64,000 nucleotides of DNA, from NCBI RefSeq assembly GCF_018223345.1, contig NZ_CP073587.1, positions 3,346,001-3,410,000 on the forward strand, in the 5' to 3' direction. The notes beneath the pieces are model-generated. The model saw only the letters and a program-made list of their open reading frames with translations. It ran no database searches and was not told the origin of the DNA. The position numbers and the translations under genes are program-made. Every line of letters begins with the position of its first letter. Position 1 is the first letter of the stretch. This document shows, in pieces, positions 42,050 through 49,645 of the stretch. Source of the DNA: Shewanella yunxiaonensis (GTDB taxonomy: Bacteria; Pseudomonadota; Gammaproteobacteria; Enterobacterales; Shewanellaceae).

Positions 42050-43214
42050 GATCTGACAGTTACCCATTTTTCTGGTGCCTCCGTCAGATTAGATTTGAGC
42101 TAAATTCTTTTCAGCCCAAATCGCTTTCCCATCAACGAGTGTCGCCATTGGTGTTCGGCCACAACACATTTTTCCCTGATGAGTCCGTTCATTGTTGTAA
42201 TACGCCAGCCATTCGTCCAGATCTTTTTGCAGTTCCTCCATATTTCCGTAAAGCTTTTTACGAAACGTTACCTGATAAAACTCATTCAAAATCGTTTTAT
42301 GGAAGCGTTCACAGATACCATTGGTTTGCGGATGACGCGCCTTAGTTTTGGTGTGCTCTATGTCGTTAATCGCTAGGTACAACTGATAGTCGTGTTGCTC
42401 TACTTTGCCACAGTATTCTGTTCCTCGGTCAGTCAAAATACGCAGCATGGGTAATGCTTGAGCCTCAAAGAACGGCAGCACTCGGTCATTGAGCAAATCA
42501 GCCGAAGTGATAGGCGTTTTCGTTGTGTACAGCTTGGCAAATGCTACCTTGCTATAGGTATCAACGAAGGTCTGCTGATAGATGCGACCAACACCTTTAA
42601 GATTGCCGACATAGAACGTATCTTGCGAGCCCAAATAGCCTGGATGGAAGGTTTCAATTTCACCACAAGCTTCATCATCCTGTTGCTTGCGTTCCAGCGC
42701 TGCGACCTGCGCATCTGACAAGATAATACCTTCTTGCTCGACCTTGGCTTCCAAAGCCTTTAAGCGCTTTTTGAAGTTCTCTAAATCGTGCCGCAGCCAG
42801 ATAGAACGAACACCACTCGCCGACACAAATACGCCTGTTTTGCGCAGTTCATTACTGGTGCGTGATTGGCCGTGGGCAGGAAATGCTATCGCATGTGCGA
42901 TGACGGCTTGTTCGGTTGCATCATCGACACGGTTCTTGAGGTTAGGCGCTCTTCTGGACTGATTGATAAGCGATTCAACACCACCACTTTCAACCAATTC
43001 CTGGTAGCGATAGAAGGTGTCTCGAGATACGCCCATCACCTTACAGGCCTTAGAAACGTTTCCCAGTTCTGCTGCGAGATTGAGTAAACCCGCTTTGTGT
43101 TTGATAATCGGATTGTTAGTATGAAGCATGAGAGTTGCCTTATGTTTTGATTTAAGATTCGACACCTTTATCAAAACGGGTAACTCTCATCTTTTCAAGA
43201 TGATGTGTCAGATC
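42050..43214 (-). mobile_element. IS481-like insertion sequence within a cassette gene
   Basis: The ends read GATCTGACA at 42050-42058 and TGTCAGATC at 43206-43214 (inverted). A longer related pair, ACAGTTACCC and GAGAGTTACCC, lies just inside. The element holds one transposase gene on the minus strand. Flanks show TCAGACCTGATCTG (42042-42055) and TCAGATCTAGTCTG (43208-43221), an 11-of-14 direct repeat that may be a diverged target duplication. Exact ends are therefore uncertain by several bases. Confidence 0.75.
42089..43129 (-). CDS. IS481-family transposase
   Basis: From the ATG at 43129 (AAGG ahead of it) the transposase has 346 residues; the frame is open from a TTG at 43174. The N-terminal HTH is AAELGNVSKACKVMGVSRDT. 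The DDE core is YQQTFVDTYSKVAFAKLY (first Asp), ILTDRGTEYCG (second Asp) and NGICERFHKTILNEFY (Glu). YYNNERTHQGKMCCGRTPM is the usual C-terminal signature of the IS481 group. The gene is intact. Confidence 0.88.
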   Translation of the reverse strand: MLHTNNPIIKHKAGLLNLAAELGNVSKACKVMGVSRDTFYRYQELVESGGVESLINQSRRAPNLKNRVDDATEQAVIAHAIAFPAHGQSRTSNELRKTGVFVSASGVRSIWLRHDLENFKKRLKALEAKVEQEGIILSDAQVAALERKQQDDEACGEIETFHPGYLGSQDTFYVGNLKGVGRIYQQTFVDTYSKVAFAKLYTTKTPITSADLLNDRVLPFFEAQALPMLRILTDRGTEYCGKVEQHDYQLYLAINDIEHTKTKARHPQTNGICERFHKTILNEFYQVTFRKKLYGNMEELQKDLDEWLAYYNNERTHQGKMCCGRTPMATLVDGKAIWAEKNLAQI

Positions 43215-43497
43215 TAGTCTGGACTAATACAAGTAAAGACTTGATAGGTAATACCGAATATTGGCAGTACAAACAAGATAGCCTGGCTTGGGCGGGTATT
43301 ATTCCTATGGTGGTAATTCCAATACCACTCGTAGTGCCAGTTGGCAAAAATAGTGTAACTCTAGGTTTCTATGGGAATGAGCTTATCTCGGCCACAAGCC
43401 AAGACCGGGAGGGTAGTTTAGCTGTGTGTGGTATGTTCCTTATAGATCATCCATCAGGCTTTAAATTTGGTTGTTTTACGGGGTCGAAGTAGTCGTA

Positions 43498-43585
43498 ATT
43501 TAACAAGCGCATGTTGTTCACCCCTGAGAGGCTGGGACCTCCGTTCCGCTACGCTTCACTACGGCCCTAAATGCGGGCGTTAGGT
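43498..43585 (+). repeat. attC site B
   Basis: ATTTAAC (43498-43504) is a perfect RYYYAAC core and GTTAGGT (43579-43585) a perfect GTTRRRY core. Next to the cores, AAGCGCAT faces ATGCGGGC. Length 88 bp. Confidence 0.88.
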
Positions 43586-43592
43586 GTAAACG

Positions 43593-44012
43593 ATGCAAGT
43601 ACCACTTTATGATGAAGTACACGGATTAGCCCTCGACATCGTCAATGCTTCGGCTCGTGGCGATGAGGAAGAGGGCGCCATAGCTTATGCGCAGCTAAAA
43701 GAACTTTGTGAAAACAACGATGGTTGTGACAATGACCATCCGTTGCAATGGGAAGCATTGGGCGATTTTTCACACGACCATGTTGAAGCTATTGCGGCGT
43801 ATGACAAGGGGCTCAGGTGTGCACAACGGCTGGGTCTCCTTGAGTACATTGCATCAATTAAACTCGCGATGGCTGAAAGCTACAGTGAAGTAGGTAACTC
43901 GGCCGAGGCTTTCGTGCTTGCTAATGATGCAATGGCCGATGCTGAGCATGCAGCTGAGTCAGAATTGCAGGCTGCAATTAAAGATTTTCTGAACGAGCAT
44001 GGTAACACCTAA
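43593..44012 (+). CDS. Cassette gene C: soluble helical (TPR-like) protein of unknown function
   Basis: The 139-residue protein has no signal peptide. It contains helix pairs such as EGAIAYAQLKELCE, HDHVEAIAAYDKGLRCAQRL and EYIASIKLAMAESYSEVGNS, which resemble tetratricopeptide repeats. The acidic composition and the C-terminal AIKDFLNEHGNT fit a small protein-binding scaffold. Its stop (TAA, 44010-44012) lies in the R'' core of attC site C. No enzyme motif is present and the function is unknown. Confidence 0.65.
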   Translation: MQVPLYDEVHGLALDIVNASARGDEEEGAIAYAQLKELCENNDGCDNDHPLQWEALGDFSHDHVEAIAAYDKGLRCAQRLGLLEYIASIKLAMAESYSEVGNSAEAFVLANDAMADAEHAAESELQAAIKDFLNEHGNT

Positions 44013-44114
44013 CCATACGTTCAACGCGGACAGTTTGCAGCGGGGCATTTGCTTCGCAAATTTTACGCCCCGCTGCAAAGCACTTCCGTTCTGCCGATTA
44101 ACTTGGCGTTAGGC
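44007..44114 (+). repeat. attC site C
   Basis: ACCTAAC (44007-44013) and GTTAGGC (44108-44114) are perfect cores. The centre forms a long stem in which TTGCAGCGGGGC faces GCCCCGCTGCAA. Length 108 bp, the longest of the array. Confidence 0.9.
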
Positions 44115-44127
44115 ATTAGGAGAAATT

Positions 44128-44688
44128 ATGGTCATGGAAATACTGACGGCGATTCTAGTCGTTGTCACTGGGATTTACGCGTATTTGACATATAAAATGT
44201 CGAACATGAGTGAGCGTTCTGTACAGATGATGAAAGAACAAACCGAAGCGATGTCTCGTCCTTATTTGGTAGTTCAACCTATCGTAAGACCTCATACACC
44301 TTTCTTGTATTTAAAAATCTACAATAGTGGCAAGACACCTGCATTAAACGTAAAACTAGAACTGGATAAAGACTTCTATCAGTTTGATGAGGCTGATAAA
44401 AATCTGAGGGAAGCAAGCGCATTTTCATCTACTTTTGATAGTTTTGCGCCAAACCAAGAGTTATTTTTCGCTCTTGGTCAAGGCTGGCTTATCTTTGGTG
44501 AGTCAAAGCATTCTTTGCCCGAACAGTTCGTAGTCACGGCATCTTATAGCTATATGGACAAAGTAGTGGTTGAAAAAAGTCATATTGATCTACGTCCATT
44601 TGCACGAAGCGAAGGCGAAAAAAATCCTATCGTGGAAGAACTTGAAAAAATTAGAAAAGCTCAGGAAAAGTTGGCAAAAAATGCCTAA
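44128..44688 (+). CDS. Cassette gene D: membrane-anchored protein of unknown function
   Basis: The 186-residue protein has one N-terminal membrane helix (about residues 4-22, EILTAILVVVTGIYAYLTY) and then a charged linker, MMKEQTEAMSRP. A beta-rich domain with PYLVVQPIVRPHTPFLYLKI and FVVTASYSYMDKVVVEKSHI follows, and a Lys/Glu-rich C-terminal helix ends the protein (VEELEKIRKAQEKLAKN). GGAG precedes the ATG. The stop is in the R'' core of attC site D. The domain is of the kind often annotated only as a hypothetical in integron and island genes; no function is assigned. Confidence 0.7.
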   Translation: MVMEILTAILVVVTGIYAYLTYKMSNMSERSVQMMKEQTEAMSRPYLVVQPIVRPHTPFLYLKIYNSGKTPALNVKLELDKDFYQFDEADKNLREASAFSSTFDSFAPNQELFFALGQGWLIFGESKHSLPEQFVVTASYSYMDKVVVEKSHIDLRPFARSEGEKNPIVEELEKIRKAQEKLAKNA

Positions 44689-44754
44689 CAAGCGACTGCA
44701 CTCGGAAATTTTACTCGCTTCGCTCCCAAAATTCCTGTGAGTGGGGCGTTAAGT
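44683..44754 (+). repeat. attC site D (last in the array)
   Basis: GCCTAAC (44683-44689) and GTTAAGT (44748-44754) are perfect RYYYAAC and GTTRRRY cores. CACTCGGAA pairs in part with TTCCTGTGAGTG. Length 72 bp. A GAGTTA/TAACTC hairpin follows at 44792-44809. Confidence 0.88.
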
Positions 44755-44885
44755 TAAGCCATAGAAATTTTCATCCGAAAATGACAAATTAGAGTTAAGA
44801 CGCTAACTCGGAAATGTCCAAAAGTGATTTAATAAACTAACTCACATGTCTCCAAAGCGTACCTCGAAATCCTTATTGAACACAT

Positions 44886-46034
44886 TCACGCATTCACTTG
44901 CGGCAATTGCTGCAAGCGGCGTTTTACCCCCCACCAGGCGAGCGGCAGATACAATAATAACAAGGCCCACAATTGCAACCAGCGAGGCAGAACCTGACTC
45001 CAATCAGCGCCCATCTGATTCAGTTGTAACATGCCCATGATGCCCGGCACCGCGGGCACCAGTTGTGATACCCAGATCAACGGTTCTGGGATGAGAGTTA
45101 GCGGCCAGACAAAGCCACTGGCAAACAGGATTGGCATCGAAGACAGCACCAATATCTGCGTTGGCAGATCGCGGCGATTAAACAGGGTGCTTAAGGCCAC
45201 GCCACAACAGGCAGTTGCCAGCAAAAATGGCAGCATCAGCAACAATACCTGACCAAGCGAGGCCAGTAGCCCGACACCATACAGGTAGTAGCACCAGCCG
45301 ATATATAGAGCACTGAACACACAATACAGCAGGGTGAAGGAGCCGATGCGGCATAACACTATGCCCAATGGGCTGAGCTGGTGCCAGTAACCTGAGCGTC
45401 GCCACTGACCTGCACCTAAAATACCGGTGCCGATCAATAGCGTCTGATGCAGGATCAATAAGAACAATCCTGGGATCACGTAAGCCGGATAGCCAAGGCC
45501 TTTATTAAATACCGGCACGGCATTCAGTGCGATGGCGTCCAGGCTCTTTTCCGCTTTGGTTGGGTTAGTCCCTTGTGCCAACAAGCCACGTAATTGCACT
45601 TTGTGTGCGATGTCTAACCCCGCCTGCGTTAGCCCCTGCACTACGGCGGAATAGATCAGAAAGTAACTGGCATCACCACCGTAACCAAGGGTAACTTGAT
45701 TGCCACGCAGCAATTTATGACGGAAATCTTCCGGGATCACCAGAATACTGCTGGCGCGACCATCCTCCAGCCATTGGCGGGCGTCATCGATAGAACCTGC
45801 ATATCCCTTCACGGAGATCCCCGGATTAGCGTCGGCATGACGGATCATCTGCCGCGATAATGAAGAATGATCCAAATCCACCACGACCAATGCCTGCGCC
45901 GTTGGCACGTTATTCAGATAGGGAGACGGATATAAGATGGCGTAAAAACTGATGCCACCGAACAATGTTAGCGCGATGGCGCGGTCTTTCATCACCGACA
46001 GTAAATCGAGCCCAATCCAGCGCCACCAGCTCAT
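44886..46034 (-). CDS. ABC-2-type export permease (second of two)
   Basis: The 382-residue protein has an N-terminal helix, a large periplasmic loop (about residues 30-170 with VVVDLDHSSLSRQMIRHADA) and about five C-terminal helices (PAYVIPGLFLLILHQTLLIG and following). This is the ABC2_membrane_3/YhhJ-YbhS type. The C-terminal region LTLIPEPLIWVSQLVPAVPG is a family landmark. Its ATG overlaps the stop of the upstream permease by 4 bases. No ATPase gene lies in the operon, so its energy source is not visible. Confidence 0.85.
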   Translation of the reverse strand: MSWWRWIGLDLLSVMKDRAIALTLFGGISFYAILYPSPYLNNVPTAQALVVVDLDHSSLSRQMIRHADANPGISVKGYAGSIDDARQWLEDGRASSILVIPEDFRHKLLRGNQVTLGYGGDASYFLIYSAVVQGLTQAGLDIAHKVQLRGLLAQGTNPTKAEKSLDAIALNAVPVFNKGLGYPAYVIPGLFLLILHQTLLIGTGILGAGQWRRSGYWHQLSPLGIVLCRIGSFTLLYCVFSALYIGWCYYLYGVGLLASLGQVLLLMLPFLLATACCGVALSTLFNRRDLPTQILVLSSMPILFASGFVWPLTLIPEPLIWVSQLVPAVPGIMGMLQLNQMGADWSQVLPRWLQLWALLLLYLPLAWWGVKRRLQQLPQVNA

Positions 46035-47191
46035 AGCGGTACTCCGGAGGTTTGACGTTCAGGCAGCAGCGTGCGGCCGTAACGACGGGCAAAATACCAG
46101 GCGGGCAGCAGCAACAGTAAAAAACCGAGATAACCGCGGCTTTGCTGCAGCACAGTAAGCAGTCCCTGGCCGTGACTCACCAACGCAATATGCGTTTCAA
46201 TGTAATGGCTGGAGGGAATTAATGCGCGCCACCACTGTGCCACCAGCGGCATATTCGATGTGGGAAAGGTGATGCCCATAAACGCAAATGCCGGTGCAAA
46301 CAGCCCGCTGCACATACTGATGATCCGCGCACTGTCAGCCATAACAAAAAACATCGCCTGTACCCACAACCAAACAGCAAGCAACATGATCAACTGCGCG
46401 GGCAGTAACCACAGCAGGTTACCGGCAATCGGCAATCCCAGATAACCGTACATCATCACCAACAGCAGCATACCGTGGAGTAGCATCAAAGGGGTATAGA
46501 ACAGCCATTTAGCGGCCAATACTCGCAGCAATCCCAGTCGATAACAGTCTGCCAGCGATTGCTCGCGCAGTTCTCGGCTAAGACTATTGGCATAACAAAG
46601 CATTGCCACCAATTGCCACAATGCGATCAGCATGGGCGGCACTAAGAATCCCACATAATTCATATTGCGGTTGAACAGTGCGGTATTTTGCGTGGCGACC
46701 GGCGTCAACCGCACCGCTACCTGCGCTGGATTAACCCCTGCCGCGAGCAACTTCAATCTGGCAAGTTGTTGCAGTCCATCTGCCAGCGTTAACTGCAACT
46801 GACTGGATAACAACTTACCCACCAGCAAAAACTGGCCGTTGTAACGCAGGTCGATGGTAGGTTTGTGTCCCGTCAGCAGGTCATGTTGTAGTGCGTATGG
46901 CAGCCGCACTACGGCAAAAACTTCGCCGCTACGCATGGCTGCCACAGCTGCTTGCAAATCCGTGTAAGCAATAGGTTCAGTCACCGAGTTGGCATCAATA
47001 TAACGGCCTAACTCGCGGCTGACACTGGAGTGGTCTTCATCGACCAAGGCGACCGGCAATTGCCGTGGCAAGGCGGCAGAAAACAACCACCACAGAAACA
47101 GAAATCCCAGCAATGGAACGTAACTTATCAAGGCCAACTGCCAGCCATCACGCTGCAGGGCCTGAAACTCCCGTTGCAGCAACTGCCACAT
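46031..47191 (-). CDS. ABC-2-type export permease (first of two)
   Basis: The 386-residue protein has the same layout as its neighbour: a first helix (LALISYVPLLGFLFLWWLFSA), a periplasmic domain with LVDEDHSSVSRELGRYID, and about five helices including PPMLIALWQLVAMLCYAN. Such pairs work as heterodimers with an ATPase of the CcmA/YbhF type to export drugs or hydrophobic compounds. It overlaps both the HlyD-like gene upstream (1 base) and the second permease downstream (4 bases). Confidence 0.85.
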   Translation of the reverse strand: MWQLLQREFQALQRDGWQLALISYVPLLGFLFLWWLFSAALPRQLPVALVDEDHSSVSRELGRYIDANSVTEPIAYTDLQAAVAAMRSGEVFAVVRLPYALQHDLLTGHKPTIDLRYNGQFLLVGKLLSSQLQLTLADGLQQLARLKLLAAGVNPAQVAVRLTPVATQNTALFNRNMNYVGFLVPPMLIALWQLVAMLCYANSLSRELREQSLADCYRLGLLRVLAAKWLFYTPLMLLHGMLLLVMMYGYLGLPIAGNLLWLLPAQLIMLLAVWLWVQAMFFVMADSARIISMCSGLFAPAFAFMGITFPTSNMPLVAQWWRALIPSSHYIETHIALVSHGQGLLTVLQQSRGYLGFLLLLLPAWYFARRYGRTLLPERQTSGVPL

Positions 47192-48168
47192 TACTTATCT
47201 CCGGCCAGCAGCACCGACATTCCCACTCGCAGATCAGGGATCGGTTGGGTAGGACGCAGTTCGACTTCGAAAGTACGCATATCAAAATCGTGACCGCTTT
47301 CAGTGGCACGCCAGGTAGCAAAATCCCCCAACACGCTGATATAGCTCACCTGATATTGGTAATCCTTACCCAAAGCCGGGATCCGTAACTGCTTTTTATC
47401 GCCTTTATGGAACTGGGCCAACTGATCTTCGCGAACCTGAAATACCGCCCAACTGTCACGCATATCCACCAGTGTCACCACTGGGAAGCCGGTAGGTGCC
47501 AGTTCGCCAGGTTGCAGTAACACATCGGTAATTTCGCCGGCTTTTGGCGCCTTCATCTGACTGTCCGCCAGTACTGCATTGACCTCCTGCACCGCACCGG
47601 CGGCACGTTTGGCATTCCCCGCAGCAGCAGCTTTCTGTTCATCACGCGCACCTTCAGCCGCCATGTCATACATAGCCTTGGCGGCTTGCTCGGTATATTT
47701 GGCGGCTTGCCATTGGGTAAAGGCTTCATCGCGTTTCTGCCTTGCCAGTACACCACCGTTAAACAGATTTTCAACGCGATCATAAGTCGTTTTCGCCAAC
47801 TCGCTGGCAGCTTTGGCTTTGAGCCATTGTTCTTTCGCGGCGGCAATCTGTTGCTTACGGGCACCATTATCGGCCTCTTGCTGCATTGCCTTGGCTGCAT
47901 CAAGGGCGCCACTGGCCTGGGTCAGTTTGGCGTTGAGCTCTGGGCTCTCAATGGCAAAAAGCAGCTCCCCTGCGGCCACTTCATCACCTTTACGGACTAA
48001 CACTTGCTCCACACGACCAGCAACCTTTGAGGACACATTGTATTCGCGCGCTTCAATCTGCCCCTGTAACAGATGGGGTTTAGGGCTATAGGCGAGGATT
48101 AGTCCATAAATCAGTGCGGCTGCCACTGCCGCCAGTGTCACTGTTGCCAGTAAAGGATTAACCCGCAT
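47191..48168 (-). CDS. HlyD-family membrane-fusion protein (YbhG/EmrA-like)
   Basis: From the ATG at 48168, behind AGGAGA, it has 325 residues; the frame is open to 48207. A membrane helix (ATVTLAAVAAALIYGLILAY) is followed by the lipoyl-like EYNVSSKVAGRVEQVLVRKG and an alpha-hairpin with many Lys/Ala residues. The second lipoyl half and beta barrel begin at SQMKAPKAGEITDVLLQPGE. It should bridge the inner-membrane permeases and the outer-membrane channel encoded just upstream, whose gene overlaps its start by 11 bases. Confidence 0.88.
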   Translation of the reverse strand: MRVNPLLATVTLAAVAAALIYGLILAYSPKPHLLQGQIEAREYNVSSKVAGRVEQVLVRKGDEVAAGELLFAIESPELNAKLTQASGALDAAKAMQQEADNGARKQQIAAAKEQWLKAKAASELAKTTYDRVENLFNGGVLARQKRDEAFTQWQAAKYTEQAAKAMYDMAAEGARDEQKAAAAGNAKRAAGAVQEVNAVLADSQMKAPKAGEITDVLLQPGELAPTGFPVVTLVDMRDSWAVFQVREDQLAQFHKGDKKQLRIPALGKDYQYQVSYISVLGDFATWRATESGHDFDMRTFEVELRPTQPIPDLRVGMSVLLAGDK

Positions 48169-49558
48169 GACCTGTCTCCTGCTGCTTACTGTGTCCGATA
48201 AATTCATCCAGTTGTCCGCTGACTGCCATCAAGCGTGCATAAGCCTGCAGATAACGATAATGTGCCGCTAATTCCTTGGTTTTGACGGCGCTGAGTTTGA
48301 TTTCTGCGTCGACCCGCTCCAGCGAGGTGGATAATCCCTGACTGAACGCAAGTTCCCGCAGTTTGAGATTTTCCTCGGCCAACGCTTTGGAGCTCTCGAG
48401 GGCGTTGATCTCTTCTTGCGCCTGCAACATCTGCCGGTAACTCTGGTCCACCAATAAACTCAGGTCCTGGGTAGTTTGCGCGCGGGTATAACGTGCCTGC
48501 AATAAAGCACTTTTTGCGGCCTGTACCTTGCCGCTGAGCCCTTCGCGAGTAAGTAATGGCACTTTCACGCCGACCCCCACCATCCAGTCGGGCGTCATCT
48601 GTGACAGTAAGGAGTCATCTTCATACAGCGTGTAATTACCGTATAGATAAACCGTGGGCTTGTATTTGCCTTTTTCAAGATCAATCAAGCCTTTGGCCTG
48701 CTGTTCTTTGGCATTCAGTAGCTTCAGCGCTGGGTGCTGCTGTAGCGTTAACTCGGTCAACTGTGGCAGTGATAACGGTGTTTGCAATACAAACATTGGC
48801 GAACTGATGCTGGCGTCTGAGTCATGTAGCAACCGCGACAAGGCAATACGCGCCATTTCATACTGCCGCTTCACACTGCCAAGCGTCACTTGGGCATCGT
48901 CCAGCGCCACCTGGGCATTCAGCCGTTCCACCTTGGCAATCTGCCCCTGCTGTTCCAGCTTTAATGCATGTTGGTAGTGCTGCTGCAGAGAATCGACCAG
49001 TTGCTGCTGGGTTTGCACCAACGCGCCAGCCACGCTGACGGCGTAGTAGCGGTCAACCAGGGTGGTAAACAATTCGCGCCGACTCAGTTCTTGCTGTTGT
49101 TGTTCTTCCGCGACTTTGGCCTTTTGAATTCCCTGAGCGGCCGTTATCTGTCCGCCAGTGTAAATCGGCCACATCGCCTGCAGACTGGCATTAAATACAT
49201 CCTGCTCAGTAAACGGGGTGACAAACATTGAGCTGGGAATGGCACTGAGGATCGCAGCGTATTCGCTGGGAAGCGAGGAGACATCAAGGGAAGCAAGCGG
49301 ATTGAGTTTGCGCAAATCCAGTTCTATCGGCTGCTGCATGTGAGTATAACTGCCGTTGATACTGAGCGAAGGCAGATAGAGACCGGTGGCAGCATCCTGC
49401 TCGGCCTCGGCTCGGCGCAACTGCTGATTATCGGCAGCAAGTTTATCGCTGACGTTAAGCAGGCGCTGCCAGGCACTGTCAAAACTGAAATCTTCAGCAA
49501 AAACCGACGGCAGCACCAGTGGCCACAACAGCAGCCAGGCGAATCGCAATCTCTTCAT
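48158..49558 (-). CDS. TolC-family outer-membrane efflux protein
   Basis: The ATG at 49558 is preceded by an AGAGG site; the frame also runs two codons earlier. The 466-residue protein has a signal peptide ending VFA and two structurally repeated halves. These show the OEP pattern of long coiled-coil helices (LVDSLQQHYQHALKLEQQGQ, AKVERLNAQVALDDAQ) and a C-terminal half starting LEKGKYKPTVYLYGNYTLYE. It provides the exit duct for the HlyD and permease pair encoded downstream. It is the first gene of the operon and carries a palindrome at its promoter. Confidence 0.88.
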   Translation of the reverse strand: MKRLRFAWLLLWPLVLPSVFAEDFSFDSAWQRLLNVSDKLAADNQQLRRAEAEQDAATGLYLPSLSINGSYTHMQQPIELDLRKLNPLASLDVSSLPSEYAAILSAIPSSMFVTPFTEQDVFNASLQAMWPIYTGGQITAAQGIQKAKVAEEQQQQELSRRELFTTLVDRYYAVSVAGALVQTQQQLVDSLQQHYQHALKLEQQGQIAKVERLNAQVALDDAQVTLGSVKRQYEMARIALSRLLHDSDASISSPMFVLQTPLSLPQLTELTLQQHPALKLLNAKEQQAKGLIDLEKGKYKPTVYLYGNYTLYEDDSLLSQMTPDWMVGVGVKVPLLTREGLSGKVQAAKSALLQARYTRAQTTQDLSLLVDQSYRQMLQAQEEINALESSKALAEENLKLRELAFSQGLSTSLERVDAEIKLSAVKTKELAAHYRYLQAYARLMAVSGQLDEFIGHSKQQETGHAG

Positions 49559-49567
49559 TGACACCTC

Positions 49568-49583
49568 TAGAGTAAATACTCTA
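49568..49583. promoter_or_regulatory. Palindromic operator candidate upstream of the TolC-like gene
   Basis: TAGAGTAAATACTCTA is a near-perfect palindrome (arms TAGAGTA and TACTCTA around AA) ten bases before the ATG, where it would block ribosome or polymerase access. TetR/MarR-type repressors bind such sites in efflux operons, but no repressor gene lies beside it. Confidence 0.45.
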
Positions 49584-49645
49584 ACTCCTTGTCGAATGAT
49601 AACATTTAAGCAGCGGCCATGCTACCGGCTGCAGACGCATCCAAA

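Larger units (their letters stand above)
41832..43492 (+). pseudogene. Cassette gene B: lipoprotein interrupted by an IS481-like element
   Basis: The GTG at 41832 starts MKKLAILIMTVLLSGCVGVA, a lipoprotein signal with lipobox LLSGC. The frame runs to about 42053 (SDVVAAWGQPDSKCTSSDL) and is then cut by an insertion at 42050-43214. After the element the frame resumes at about 43208 with VWTNTSKDLIGNTEYW and continues for about 90 residues to TAG at 43490. Removing 1166 bases restores one frame with ...CTSSDLVWTNTS.... The WGQPD stretch is typical of small lipoproteins with an SmpA/BamE-like fold, but that is only a resemblance. The stop is six bases before attC site B. Confidence 0.75.
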
